A DNA stretch of 64,000 nt from GCA-003244245 sp050699595 (GCA_050699595.1 JBOHFI010000014.1:1-64000), one strand, 5' to 3'. Counted from the stretch's first letter, positions 8,630 through 17,651 are shown. Notes: a model not told the origin generated them from the letters alone. A program made the numbers and translations.

Positions 8630-11291
8630 GTTGTTCACCTCCTCCGTATGTCGACGCGGATACCAGCCCGTTCCTCCCCATCAGCACCGCCGGCACGGGG
8701 GCATCGTGCGGCGGGGACTGCTGGGGTTCACAGAGGAACGGGAGACCAATGGGGTGCTCGAGCACAGCGGCACCCAGCGCGAGCAGGACGCCCGCGGCGC
8801 CGCTCGCCAAGTCCATCGACAGCCGGAGCAGCTGCTCACCGGGAAAGGCGAGGTGGCCCTGGTAGTCGACGCGGTGCCAGCCGAGGCGCCGGATCTGGGC
8901 GGCCACCTCCTGGTTCCAGACCGCCTGCCCAGGGGGGTATGCCCGGCTGAGGTAGAGGATCATTCCGGCCCGGCCACTGAACAGACCCGGCTGGATGTAG
9001 AACCGCGACCGAGCAGCGCGGCGAATGGCGACCGCGGCAGCTGAGAACTCGTCATCGGCCCGGTGCGTGAGGTACTCCTCAAGGACCATGCCGATGCCCG
9101 CGCTGCCCCGATCCACGTAGGGCATGGCCCGCCAGCCCTCGTTGACCAGCATCGAGCCGTCGTCACGCACCAGGCAGCGACGCAGGTCCTGGCGCAGCGC
9201 GGTCCTGGACAGTTCGAGGAACCCGCGGTCACCGGTGTGCTCATAGAGCCGCAGGAACATCAGCGCCGGCCCCGATGAGCCGTGCATCAGCCCGGCGTAA
9301 GAGTGATCCCCGCCGCTGATCGTGCCGACGCCCTCGGCGGTTCCGAGCCGGTCGGCGACTATCTGGGCGGTACGCAGCGCGTGGTCGAACAGCGTGGGCT
9401 CGCCGGCCAAGCCCGCGAAGTGAGCCAGGTTGAGCGCGATGCCGGCGAGGCCGCCGGACAGATCCGTGCCGAGCTGGTCGTCCTGCTCGGCGAGACAGAA
9501 CTCGATCAAGTCGAGGGCGGCTTGCCGGTATCCCAGCTCAGCCAGCACGTACGCCACACCGTGCAGCCCGTCATAAAAGCCCAACCGAGTGCCGGGTTCC
9601 GCCGCGGCGGCTCGCTCAAGCAGCCAGTGCTCCCCGGCGGGGTACCGGGTAGCCCGAGTGACCGACAGCGCGTAGAGCACACCCGCGGCGCCGTGGGCGA
9701 CGTTAAGGCCGCCTGTGCTGAACTGGGCGATGTCACCGGGAAACAATCGATCGGTGCGCTTCGGAGTGGCACTAGCCAGGATCCCAGCGACGATCGAGTC
9801 CCGGGCAGCCGTCCAGCCCGTCAACCCGTCAGGCAGCGGCGGTAGCGCTCTCGCACGCCGTCGGGGTGCGGGCCGGTCGTCACCGCTGGTTCCAGTGATC
9901 GTCTGCACCGCCTCGGCCAGCCAAGCAGGTGGTACCGGGAAATGTTCGGCGATGACCTCGGCGAAGTCTTCCGGCTTTCCAGCATCGAGCCGGATGACGG
10001 TGGTCAAAGGGAGGAACAGGGCCAGTCGCAGGCAGGCTAGGGAATACCGGTCGATGTCGAAGCCGGTCCGATCCCGCGGAGCGGCGAAGGCAGGGCTTCC
10101 CAGAGTGGGGCGACGTTCCTCATCGATTCTCGCCGCGACCTCGAAGTCAATCAGCGTGATCCGGCCGTCGCCTCGGACGATGACGTTGAACAGATGCAGA
10201 TCGCCGTGGACGACCCCTCGGCCATGAACAGCCGTGACGATCTCTTCAACCTCGGCGCACACCCGCAACGTCCATTCGGTGTAGGCGGCGAACTCGGCCG
10301 GCCCGGCGGCGGGATCGTTCATCGGGTACCGCTGCCCGAAAACCTTGTTCAGCGGCGTTCCCTCGACGAACTCCAAGGCGAGGAAGTGGTGATCGCCCAG
10401 GGTGAAGTGGTCATGAACGGCGGGCACCCCCTCGATGCCTGCCAGGCGTTCGAGTGTCTCCCGTTCGCGTCGCAGTCGCTGGACCGCGTCGGCGCCATCG
10501 GCGGCGAGGCCGGCATGCGGCCGGGCTTCCTTGAGCACCACCCGGGCGCCGGTTCGCTGGTCGGTCGCCTCGTAGAGCCCCCCACCGTTGGAGAAGTGCA
10601 GGACCTGCTCGACGTGGTAGGGCAGATCCTTGACAGTGGTGGCGTTGCGTGCGGCGAGTTGGGGAACAAGCAGGTCGGGCAGCGTCACCCAGGGTGGAGT
10701 ACAGAACACCGCATCCCTGCGGTCCGGCACCAGCGCTCCGCTGGGATCCTCGATAGCCGGGACCCGCTCACCCCGTGCCGACAGGCAGTGCCGCAACGCG
10801 AAACCGCCATAGCGGACGTAGAGTGGGCCTTCGTTCCAGCGCAGGTCACTGAGGATGTAGGGGCCTGGCTCACCGGCCAGCTGCTCCCCCAGGTCGTGCA
10901 GGATCGTGCCGAGCGCGTCGATGTCGGTCGGGTAGATCGTGACGAACTTGCCGCTGGACCCCCGAGGCGCGTACTTCGCGTTCTGTAGGTGGACGACCTT
11001 TCGCGCAGCCAGGAACTTAAAGGTGATCCGGCGCGGGACGCAGTAGGCCCACACGGCTTCCAGAATTCGTTCGGCATTGTCGAGACACGCCGACGCGTGA
11101 ATTTTCCAGCCCTGCGAGGGAACCGAAGTGCCCACCGGATTCATGACGACCCAATTTCCCAGGGGCCGCCGCTGCCAGCCGTCCGGCACCGGGCGCCGCG
11201 CGGCATCGAAGGACTCCTCGCGGTTGCGCCCGGACATCGAGTCGTAAAACAACGGATCCGCGATGCAGTACACCTCGTAACCGTTGTCCAC
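8538..11291 (-). CDS. ramC: Class III lanthipeptide synthetase LanKC (RamC-like)
   Basis: A 917-residue enzyme that phosphorylates Ser/Thr in the precursor, eliminates phosphate and cyclises onto Cys. The N-terminal 230 residues are the lyase-like part (YPTDIDALGTILHDLGEQ region). A Ser/Thr kinase-like domain follows at about 235-480 with the glycine loop GGGLYEATD, VVLKEA, catalytic HGDLHLFNVIV near 365 and LIDFEVA. From about 520 there is a LanC-like cyclase (LSGGLAGIALNLAHFAG, MHGSSGPALMFL), without clear zinc ligands as usual for class III. GTG at 11291 has GAGGGGGGAA upstream. Oddly, the frame runs past the typical C-terminus near GLPFL for about 60 low-information residues and overlaps the precursor gene by 92 bases, so the native stop may have been lost. 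Confidence 0.9.
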   Translation of the reverse strand: MDNGYEVYCIADPLFYDSMSGRNREESFDAARRPVPDGWQRRPLGNWVVMNPVGTSVPSQGWKIHASACLDNAERILEAVWAYCVPRRITFKFLAARKVVHLQNAKYAPRGSSGKFVTIYPTDIDALGTILHDLGEQLAGEPGPYILSDLRWNEGPLYVRYGGFALRHCLSARGERVPAIEDPSGALVPDRRDAVFCTPPWVTLPDLLVPQLAARNATTVKDLPYHVEQVLHFSNGGGLYEATDQRTGARVVLKEARPHAGLAADGADAVQRLRRERETLERLAGIEGVPAVHDHFTLGDHHFLALEFVEGTPLNKVFGQRYPMNDPAAGPAEFAAYTEWTLRVCAEVEEIVTAVHGRGVVHGDLHLFNVIVRGDGRITLIDFEVAARIDEERRPTLGSPAFAAPRDRTGFDIDRYSLACLRLALFLPLTTVIRLDAGKPEDFAEVIAEHFPVPPAWLAEAVQTITGTSGDDRPAPRRRARALPPLPDGLTGWTAARDSIVAGILASATPKRTDRLFPGDIAQFSTGGLNVAHGAAGVLYALSVTRATRYPAGEHWLLERAAAAEPGTRLGFYDGLHGVAYVLAELGYRQAALDLIEFCLAEQDDQLGTDLSGGLAGIALNLAHFAGLAGEPTLFDHALRTAQIVADRLGTAEGVGTISGGDHSYAGLMHGSSGPALMFLRLYEHTGDRGFLELSRTALRQDLRRCLVRDDGSMLVNEGWRAMPYVDRGSAGIGMVLEEYLTHRADDEFSAAAVAIRRAARSRFYIQPGLFSGRAGMILYLSRAYPPGQAVWNQEVAAQIRRLGWHRVDYQGHLAFPGEQLLRLSMDLASGAAGVLLALGAAVLEHPIGLPFLCEPQQSPPHDAPVPAVLMGRNGLVSASTYGGGEQHGASRPAGPGAVLGAERLRRPLRPRPLLRK

Positions 11292-11781
11292 TGGGTTCCC
11301 CCCTCACTCACTCGCTGGCCGATCATCGCTATGCAACAATGATTGCGCCAACTCCGGGGTGCGGCAAGTGGCGTTCATCAGGCCTTCGATGTGAAGGAAT
11401 CACAGGTGTCGCCGGTGATTCACACGCCATCTCCTCGCGCGATCGCCCGCTCAGGCAGCCGGCGCCGAGCAGGGCCAGGGCCACGTACCTGATGTCACTG
11501 TCCGTGAGGTCTGGGAAAGGACTGTTGCAGTGTGCAGAGGTGCCACAGCGGGCAACTTCTGGTCCAAAGTTGCCCGCTGCGGCACGTCCGCAACGGATCC
11601 ACACACCTCCCACTGGGGCGGAAGGGGCTGATGAGACGGGCGCTGAGGCAACGATCGGCTCCTGCGGCTACCGCATGACGTGCCGCAAACAGGTGGTGAG
11701 CGACTTTGCCGAGGCCTTGTCCCGCGGGGACCGCGCCCAGCGCGCCTTGTCGCTCACCGGGTGGCCTTGGCGCATGCCGAG
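11292..11781. other. Upstream region of the lanthipeptide synthetase gene
   Basis: About 490 bases with no convincing gene. The first 60 bases upstream of the synthetase start should hold its promoter. A long hairpin lies at 11541-11584. A short reverse-strand frame at about 11680-11770 (VSDKARWARSPRDKASAKS and on) resembles small genes of integrative elements but is too short to assign. The plus-strand frames here have no family resemblance. Confidence 0.4.
11541..11584. terminator. 18-bp near-perfect inverted repeat
   Basis: TGCCACAGCGGGCAACTT at 11541-11558 pairs with AAGTTGCCCGCTGCGGCA at 11567-11584 with one mismatch and an eight-base loop. It lies about 190 bases downstream, on the reverse strand, of the small gene ending at 11782 and about 250 bases upstream of the synthetase start. 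It may terminate transcription entering the lanthipeptide promoter region. Confidence 0.5.
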
Positions 11782-11967
11782 CTAGACCTGCTCGGGGTCG
11801 GGCGAGTTGCCGGAGAGTCCCAGACCGCGACCGAACGGGAGCACTCTGGGTACGAACGCCACCCCGCACAAGGCGACCACGGTGCCCTCAGCCGGGCGCA
11901 GCGCGCCCCGGTGCCTGTCATGATCACCGATCGACCGCAGGAACCAGACCACCGGCGCCGCGCTCAC
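11782..11967 (-). CDS. Small hypothetical protein, 61 residues, probably truncated
   Basis: The reading begins at GTG 11967, which overlaps the stop of the preceding small gene as GTGA, so the two were translationally coupled. The peptide includes EGTVVALCGVAFVPRVLPFG and ends SGNSPDPEQV. That pattern is like small actinobacterial proteins often found beside integrative element genes, which continue from PDP-x-QV into a Cys-rich end. Here a stop follows directly, so the putative metal-binding tail is missing. I know no function. Similarity is from memory of the pattern, not from a search. Confidence 0.45.
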   Translation of the reverse strand: MSAAPVVWFLRSIGDHDRHRGALRPAEGTVVALCGVAFVPRVLPFGRGLGLSGNSPDPEQV

Positions 11968-12140
11968 CCGAACCACTCGACCAACGCATCGCGAAGCACC
12001 CGCGCTCCGTCCTCATCAATCATGATCGTGCAGGCGCCAGCGGCATGCGGGTCCAGGTCGACCTGTCCGTCGCGCTTACTCACCACCAGAGTGGTGAAGA
12101 CCACCGGGCCTCGGTGCGGCGCACAAGTCACGTGGATCAC
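11964..12140 (-). CDS. Small hypothetical protein, 58 residues
   Basis: The frame opens at GTG 12140 (VIHVTCAPHRGPVVFTTLVV) and ends ARVLRDALVEWFG. An in-frame TAG lies 18 bases upstream, after a 12-codon ATG frame, so a longer ancestral gene may have been cut by a nonsense change. The next small gene overlaps its stop by GTGA. The composition (alternating beta-like stretch, acidic helix at the end) looks like a real small protein of the kind carried by actinomycete integrative elements. Function unknown. Confidence 0.45.
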   Translation of the reverse strand: MIHVTCAPHRGPVVFTTLVVSKRDGQVDLDPHAAGACTIMIDEDGARVLRDALVEWFG

Positions 12141-12368
12141 CCTGCGACGCTTGGTGTCCTAGCGCGGCCTTGGTACGTCGTTGGTGTCGTCAGTCATGGT
12201 TGACGAGAATGGAGTGCGATCAGGCCCGCAGCCTCCCTGCCCAGAGAGGCCACCCGACTGGGTTACACCGGCAGGCCGGCCCGGTAGGCCATCCCCCGCA
12301 GCTCCCGGCCCGCCGCGTCCCGGCGTGACCTGGACAGCAGCTCGGCGAGCGCCTCGCGGACGAACGGG

Positions 12369-12590
12369 TTACGTTGCACCCGGGGTGGTGAGATCTGTTC
12401 TGCCCGTAGGGAGATCCTCAAGAAGGCTGATCAGCTCCTCCCCGCGAACCGTGGCGCGCTCGGGGTTGTCGGTGTAACGGAGACGGACTGACCATCGCAT
12501 CAGCTTGTCGGCCAGCCAGGGGGTGGTCGGGTATGACTCCATCAGGAGCAGGCTCACGACAGCGGTGAGGAGTACCTGCCCCAGATAATG
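12369..12590 (-). pseudogene. Remnant of a small membrane protein gene downstream of padR
   Basis: The reverse strand encodes YLGQVLLTAVVSLLLMES, a likely membrane helix, then WLADKLMRWSVRLRYTDNPE and RATVRGEELISLLEDLPTG before the reading degenerates and stops. The upstream part is in the +1 frame relative to the end of the PadR gene and has no start of its own, so this looks like a broken second gene of a padR operon. An ATG at 12557 could restart translation inside the membrane helix. Its function is unknown. Confidence 0.45.
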
Positions 12591-12591
12591 C

Positions 12592-12969
12592 TCACCGAGC
12601 GCCTCCCGCGAAGAGGCCGCTCAGCCAGCCGGTGAACGCCAGGCCGGGCTCGGTGGGTTGTTGCGGAGGGCGCCGCGTACCAGGTCGGCGCGCGGTCACC
12701 AGGCGAACAGCCGAGACAGCGCCGGTCGGGGTGAGTCGGTAGAAGCGTCGCCGTGGTTTGTTCGGCTGCGGGTGGTGATCCTCCCAGCGGCCAGTGATCC
12801 AGTCGGCGTCCTCCAGGCGGTCGAGGACCCCGTACACGGTCGGTCCCGAGCGGGCCGCCGCCTTCATGATCGCCCAGCCGTGAAGCTCCCGCCGGTCGTC
12901 GTCAAACGCATCCAGGAGCACTTCCAGCACGTCTAGCAGCGGGTTGGTCACCCGCACCGGCTCACCCAT
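12592..12969 (-). CDS. PadR-family transcriptional regulator
   Basis: A 125-residue protein with a winged helix typical of PadR regulators: LLDVLEVLLDAFDDDRRELH, GWAIMKAAARSGPTVYGVLD, RLEDADWITGRWED and the wing RRRFYRLTPTGAVSAV. The start is ATG 12969, directly after AAGGAT; a longer frame reaching 13182 has no homology to the family and is rejected. The tail ends LSGLFAGGAR and the operon partner just downstream is broken. PadR proteins usually repress a neighbouring membrane or transport gene on binding a ligand; the ligand cannot be inferred. An AT-rich stretch (TTGATAATAAGG) just upstream may be its -10 region. Confidence 0.75.
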   Translation of the reverse strand: MGEPVRVTNPLLDVLEVLLDAFDDDRRELHGWAIMKAAARSGPTVYGVLDRLEDADWITGRWEDHHPQPNKPRRRFYRLTPTGAVSAVRLVTARRPGTRRPPQQPTEPGLAFTGWLSGLFAGGAR

Positions 12970-13236
12970 ATCCTTATTATCAAGTACGCGAGCAAGTCCC
13001 GTCGATCTCTTACAGATCAACCCTACTGTCGCCGAGTTCGGCAGGAGCGCTGGTGGGGGTCGCCGGAACAGCTCTGTGGTCGAACTCGGCGCACTGAGAG
13101 CACTCAAGATCGCCCGCCCGCCGAGCACCAGCAACGCCGGCACGCACGGGCGGCCACCGCGCGGCCTCGGCGACGGCGGCAAGCCGGTCGCCCGGCGCTA
13201 ACCGGGAGGCGGCGAGGCGGTCCTGCGCCGCATCGG

Positions 13237-14166
13237 CTACGCCTGTGCGGCCAGGATGTCCAGCGCGCGGCGCAGGTCGTCGGGGTCCGGGCTGGTGAAC
13301 TCCACCCAATGATCATCATCGGGGTGTGGGAAGCCCAACCGTGCGGCGTGCAGCCACTGCCTGTCCAGCCCGAGCCGCTGCGCCAGCGCGGGGTCCGCAC
13401 CGTAGGTGAGGTCCCCACAACACGGGTGACGCAGCGCGGCGAAGTGCACCCGGATCTGGTGGGTGCGACCGGTCTCCAACGTCACGTCACACAGCGAGGC
13501 GGCCGGGAACGCCTCGATCACCTCGTAGTGCGTCACCGACGGCTTGCCGCCGGCCACCACGGCGAAACGCCAGTCGTGCTTGGGGTGCCGGTCGATCGGG
13601 GCATCGATGGTGCCTCGGGTGGGATCCGGGTGGCCCTGCACCAGCGCCCGGTAATGCTTGGCGACGGTGCGATCCCGGAACGCCCGCTTCAGCGCCGCGT
13701 AGCCACGCTGCGACTTGGCGACCGCCATCAGGCCGCTGGTGCCGACGTCCAGCCGGTGCACCACGCCGTGGCGCTCGGCCGGGCCCGCGGTAGCCACCTG
13801 GATTCCGGTCGCGGCGAGCCCTGCGAGCACGGTGGGCCCGGTCCAGCCCGGGCTGGGGTGCGCGGCCACCCCGACCGGCTTGTCCACCACCACCACGTCG
13901 GCGTCCTCATGCAGCACCCGCAACCCGGTCACCGGCTCGGCAGGCACAGCGGTAGGTCGCTGCGGATCGGGCAGAGTCACCTCAAGCCAGCTGCCAGCGG
14001 TAAGGCGATCGGACTTGCCGACCGGGCTGCCGTCGACCAGTACCGCACCAGCCTCGGTCAGCCCAGCCACCGCCGTGCGGGACAGCCCCAGCAGCCGGGC
14101 CAGCCCGGCGTCCACCCGAATACCCTCGAGTCCCTCAGGCACCGGCAACGTCCGGAGGTCGCTCAT
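13237..14166 (-). CDS. rluD: 23S rRNA pseudouridine synthase, RluD family
   Basis: A 309-residue pseudouridine synthase that isomerises uridines in 23S rRNA. An N-terminal S4-like domain (IRVDAGLARLLGLSRTAVAG) binds RNA. The catalytic motif is present as HRLDVGTSGLMAVAKS, with Asp as the nucleophile, followed by RTHQIRVHFAALRHP near the C-terminus. It overlaps lspA by four bases (ATGA), the usual lspA-rluD order in actinobacteria, so the two are translated together. Length and motifs are typical. The exact target uridines are not shown by the sequence. Confidence 0.92.
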   Translation of the reverse strand: MSDLRTLPVPEGLEGIRVDAGLARLLGLSRTAVAGLTEAGAVLVDGSPVGKSDRLTAGSWLEVTLPDPQRPTAVPAEPVTGLRVLHEDADVVVVDKPVGVAAHPSPGWTGPTVLAGLAATGIQVATAGPAERHGVVHRLDVGTSGLMAVAKSQRGYAALKRAFRDRTVAKHYRALVQGHPDPTRGTIDAPIDRHPKHDWRFAVVAGGKPSVTHYEVIEAFPAASLCDVTLETGRTHQIRVHFAALRHPCCGDLTYGADPALAQRLGLDRQWLHAARLGFPHPDDDHWVEFTSPDPDDLRRALDILAAQA

Positions 14167-14762
14167 TCTGAAACCCCAAATCCAGTACCGCCGGAGCGTC
14201 GGGCGCTACGAGTGCCGTCGAGGTCCCGACCGGTGGCGGCAAGCAGGACCAGCACGACACCGCCGCACACGATCGCCGAGTCCGCCAGGTTGAACACCGG
14301 CCACACGCTGCCATCCGGCGCGAGCAGCGACAGGAAATCCACCACGTGGCCGCGCAGCGGGCCGGGGGCGCGCAGCAACCGGTCCACCAGATTGCCCAGT
14401 GCGCCCCCCAGCACCAGCCCGAGCCCGAAGGCCCAACCGGCGCTGCGCAGCCTGGGCGCCAGCCGGACGATCGCCACCACGACGCCTAGAGCGATCAACG
14501 ACAGCAGCCAGGTCAACCCGGTCGCCATCGAGAACGCCGCACCCGAGTTGCGGTAGACCGCGAGGTACAACCCGCCACCCAACAGCTCCACCGGCGGATG
14601 GCCCTCCAGGAACATCACCGCAAGGATCTTGCTCAACACGTCCAGCAGGAGAGTGACGGTAGCGATAGCGGCCAGCAAGCCGGTCCGGCGGCGTCCCGGC
14701 GACACCTCGAGGATGTCCTGGCCGCCGGCGGCCGATTCCTCGGCATGCCGCGATGGGTTCAT
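14163..14762 (-). CDS. lspA: Lipoprotein signal peptidase (signal peptidase II)
   Basis: LspA cleaves the signal peptide of prolipoproteins after diacylglyceryl transfer, in the cytoplasmic membrane. The 199-residue protein has four predicted helices and the two catalytic aspartates in GNLVDRLLRAPG and FNLADSAIVCGG. ATG 14762 is taken as the start; the frame open to 14819 adds 19 residues without family likeness. An N-terminal cytoplasmic extension of about 35 residues is normal in actinobacteria. It overlaps rluD by four bases. Lipoproteins in this window that could be its substrates include the binding protein at 28623-29474. Confidence 0.93.
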   Translation of the reverse strand: MNPSRHAEESAAGGQDILEVSPGRRRTGLLAAIATVTLLLDVLSKILAVMFLEGHPPVELLGGGLYLAVYRNSGAAFSMATGLTWLLSLIALGVVVAIVRLAPRLRSAGWAFGLGLVLGGALGNLVDRLLRAPGPLRGHVVDFLSLLAPDGSVWPVFNLADSAIVCGGVVLVLLAATGRDLDGTRSARRSGGTGFGVSE

Positions 14763-14794
14763 GACACCATTGTGACCAATCCCCGGTCCGGTCC

Positions 14795-16273
14795 TCAGGC
14801 GCCGGTCTCCCCGAGCCACCGAGCCAGCCGGCCGGCCCGGTGCACCGCCCGGATCCGCTGCTCAGCCTTATCCCGGTTACCGGCCGTGGTGACGACCAAC
14901 AGCTGGTCGCCCTCCTCCAGCCGGGTGGTCGGCGCTGGGGTGAATACCTCCCCGTTACGCACCACCAGGCTGACCACCGCCCCAGGGGGGAGCCTCAGCT
15001 CCCAGAGGTAGACGCCATGCAGCCGCGAATGCCGGGGCACCCGGACCTGGAGCAGCTCAGCGTCCATCTCGTCCAGCGCGGCGGAATCGACCTCCATGTC
15101 CCGGCCCTGTTCCGGGCAGGACAGTCCCAGCCATCGCACGACCGGCACCAGGGTGAGCGCCTGCACCGCGGTGAGCAGCACAACCAGTACGAAGACCACA
15201 TCCACCAGCCGCCCGGCCCCCGGGAAGCCTCTGGTGAGCGCGATCAGCGCCAGCACAATGGGTACCGCGCCGCGCAACCCCGACCACGACAGAAAGGCCT
15301 GCTCCCGCCAGGGCACCCGGAACGGTGCCAGGGCGACCGCCACGGACAAGGGACGCGCCAGCACAACCAGCACCGCCCCGGCGACCAACGCCGGGACCAG
15401 TACACCGGGCAGGCGGGCCGGCGAGGCGTAAAGACCCAGCAGCACGAACAGGCCGATCTGAGCGAGCCAGCCCAGACCCTCGGCGAAGGAGAGCGTGTCT
15501 CCACGGTGCGGCAGGTGAGCGTTGCCGAGCACCAGCCCGGCCAGATAGGTCGCCAGGAAGCCCGAGGCGTGCAGACCTTGGCCGGCGGCGAAGGCGAGCA
15601 CGCAGACCGCGATGGTCGCCAGCGGGTAGAGGCCGGTCGCGGGCAGCGCCGCCCGGCGCAGCACCCACGCTCCCGCGAACCCCAGTGCCGCCCCCACCCC
15701 AGCGCCGACGAGCAGCTCGTAGCCGACCAGCAGGGGCGTCCACCAGCGCAGCGGGCCGCCCGTCGTGAGTAGCACCACCGCGATGTATACCGGCGCGTCG
15801 TTGATACCCGACTCCATCTCGAGCGCGCCGGCCAGCCGGGGCGGCACCTTCAGCGCCCGCAACACGCTGAAGACTGCTGCCGCGTCGGTCGAGGACAGCA
15901 CCGCACCCCACAGCAGCGCCGTGCGCCAGTCCAGGCGTAGCAATAGGTGCAGCGCACATCCGGTGAGGGCGATGTTCGCCGCGACCGCCACGGTGGCTAG
16001 CGCGATCCCCCAGGCCAGCGCGGGGCGAATCACCGACCAACGAGTGGTGAGACCGCCCTCGGCCAGAATCAGTACCAGACCGGCAATGCCCAGGGCGGCG
16101 GTAAGTGGCGCATCGGAGAACTCGATGCCTAAGCCGGACTCGCCGATCAGCAGGCCGATAGCCAGATAGAGCAGCAGCGACGGCAGCCCGAGCCGAGTGG
16201 AGACCCGCACCGCGAGCACAGCCAGTAGCAACACCGCCGCCCCCGCCCCGAGCGCGAACTCCACCCCGTTCAC
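14795..16273 (-). CDS. CPA1-type cation/proton antiporter with C-terminal RCK_C domain
   Basis: A 492-residue membrane protein of the NhaP/CPA1 type with about 12 helices. The core shows LLYLAIGLLIGESGLG and the pair of Asp in SSTDAAAVFSVLRA and ESGINDAPVYIAVVLL, the ion-binding region of the family. After residue 400 there is a cytoplasmic TrkA-C/RCK_C-like domain (GAVVSLVVRNGEVFTPAP, RLEEGDQLLVVT), which usually gates transport in response to nucleotides. Potassium/proton exchange is the common assignment for this architecture; the ion is inferred. GTG at 16273 is the start; the methyltransferase gene ends 27 bases upstream. Confidence 0.85.
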   Translation of the reverse strand: MNGVEFALGAGAAVLLLAVLAVRVSTRLGLPSLLLYLAIGLLIGESGLGIEFSDAPLTAALGIAGLVLILAEGGLTTRWSVIRPALAWGIALATVAVAANIALTGCALHLLLRLDWRTALLWGAVLSSTDAAAVFSVLRALKVPPRLAGALEMESGINDAPVYIAVVLLTTGGPLRWWTPLLVGYELLVGAGVGAALGFAGAWVLRRAALPATGLYPLATIAVCVLAFAAGQGLHASGFLATYLAGLVLGNAHLPHRGDTLSFAEGLGWLAQIGLFVLLGLYASPARLPGVLVPALVAGAVLVVLARPLSVAVALAPFRVPWREQAFLSWSGLRGAVPIVLALIALTRGFPGAGRLVDVVFVLVVLLTAVQALTLVPVVRWLGLSCPEQGRDMEVDSAALDEMDAELLQVRVPRHSRLHGVYLWELRLPPGAVVSLVVRNGEVFTPAPTTRLEEGDQLLVVTTAGNRDKAEQRIRAVHRAGRLARWLGETGA

Positions 16274-16300
16274 GCCCGGATTGTCCCGCAGGCTAGCGGG

Positions 16301-17083
16301 TCAGCCGGGCCAGGAGATCGTGACCAGATCACGGTGGCGCGGGCCCAGCCTCGCCACCGCCTCGGCGACCTCGTCTCGGCGCTCGGCGGGCAGGCACAGC
16401 CTGCTCATCGAGAAGTCGAGCTCCGCCTCGGGATGGCGAGGCGCGCCAGGCCGGGTCCAGCGCTGGACCTCCGGGCGTATCCCGCCTTCGGCGAGCACGT
16501 CCAGCGCGTCGTCCGCGGTCGCGGGCGGTGGCCGGTGCAACCCGTGGAAGCGCGCCCATAACGGGTCCAACCAAGCCCCGGGATGCACAGCATGCAGCTC
16601 GACGACCACCCCGCGGCGGGCGGCCGAACCCAGCGCGGCGACGAAGCGCCCCAGCTCAAGGGTGTTGTAGCCGACGTGATGGCAGACCACCACATCGGCG
16701 ACACCCGCCTCGGGCGCGGCGTCCGGCCAAGGGCCCAGCACCGAGCGGCGTGGTACGCCACGCTCGGCGCAGACCCGTTCGAACACCCGCAACATGCCAG
16801 CGGCGTGATCCACCCCGGTCAGGTGCGTCACTTGGGGCACCAGCGCGAGTCCGGCGGCCCCGCCACCGCACCCGACGTCAAGCACGGTGCCGCCGGCGGG
16901 CCCGAGTAGCCCCATCGCGGCACGCCGCGATGGGGTGTCCTCTGGAGTCGCCGACGGCACGAATCGGGCAGGATCATGCCGGCTCGGATCCTGCACCGCG
17001 GCGGCCCGGATCTCGGCGGGAATCGCCCTCGCCTCCAGAAGGCCGCGCCACCGCGAAGCGGCAGCACGGCTCGTGAGTGGCAT
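16301..17083 (-). CDS. Class I SAM-dependent methyltransferase-like protein
   Basis: A 260-residue protein with the Rossmann-type SAM motif GTVLDVGCGGGAAGLAL near residue 65, followed by an acidic residue in LTGVDHAAGMLRVF and a later motif VADVVVCHHVGYNTLEL. The substrate cannot be read from the sequence. It is conserved in form but is not a member of a pathway visible in its neighbours (antiporter, membrane protein, divIVA). The C-terminal part after residue 190 is divergent. Confidence 0.7.
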   Translation of the reverse strand: MPLTSRAAASRWRGLLEARAIPAEIRAAAVQDPSRHDPARFVPSATPEDTPSRRAAMGLLGPAGGTVLDVGCGGGAAGLALVPQVTHLTGVDHAAGMLRVFERVCAERGVPRRSVLGPWPDAAPEAGVADVVVCHHVGYNTLELGRFVAALGSAARRGVVVELHAVHPGAWLDPLWARFHGLHRPPPATADDALDVLAEGGIRPEVQRWTRPGAPRHPEAELDFSMSRLCLPAERRDEVAEAVARLGPRHRDLVTISWPG

Positions 17084-17106
17084 TGAGTGACTCCCCTATA
17101 CCGGGC

Positions 17107-17640
17107 TCAACTGCTCCCGGCGGCCGTCGCACGGGCAGCTCGGTGCTTGCGGGCAAGAGTGGTATCCGGCCGGCACCGGTCACAGGGTGTGAAACCCAGC
17201 TCCCTCGCCTCTCGCACCGGCAGTCGCTCGGCACGAGCGTGGTCAGGCCACCGACAGCGGGCAAGGTGGTAACGCGGTTGTTCATCAACCACTAGCACCT
17301 CATCGGTCAACTCGTAGACCACCAGCAGATCCGCCGCATCGGTGTCCTCCTCGCTGGGATCTGCATAACCAGTCTGGTTATCACCAGCGTGGGTATCAGC
17401 ATCGTGAGGGTCTTTCTGCGGGACATCCTCGGTGCCAGAGGCAGCCAGCGGTCCGGACTTCTGGGCATCCTCAGGCGCGTCCTGGCCTCGCAACCAGGAC
17501 CGCCGCCACCGCCTGAGAACCAGTGCCGCAGCTACGGCACTCAGGACGACCGACCCCCACGCCAGACCGACATGACCGGTGCCGAGCGAGGCGATGAGCA
17601 ACCCCATCGCTGCCAGCAGCAGCACTGCAGTGACAAACAC
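17107..17640 (-). CDS. Two-helix membrane protein with cytoplasmic Cys-rich C-terminus
   Basis: A 177-residue protein of unknown function that starts at GTG 17640, 11 bases after the divIVA stop, so it is probably in the same transcript. Two membrane helices occupy residues 1-45. A low-complexity acidic linker of about 60 residues follows, then a conserved-looking block RYHLARCRWPDHARAERLPV and REARELGFTPCDRCRPD. The three cysteines and one histidine in this block could bind zinc. A gene like this beside wag31 is often seen in actinobacteria, which suggests a cell envelope link, but no role is established here. Confidence 0.6.
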   Translation of the reverse strand: MFVTAVLLLAAMGLLIASLGTGHVGLAWGSVVLSAVAAALVLRRWRRSWLRGQDAPEDAQKSGPLAASGTEDVPQKDPHDADTHAGDNQTGYADPSEEDTDAADLLVVYELTDEVLVVDEQPRYHLARCRWPDHARAERLPVREARELGFTPCDRCRPDTTLARKHRAARATAAGSS

Positions 17641-17651
17641 GCCGAACGCGG

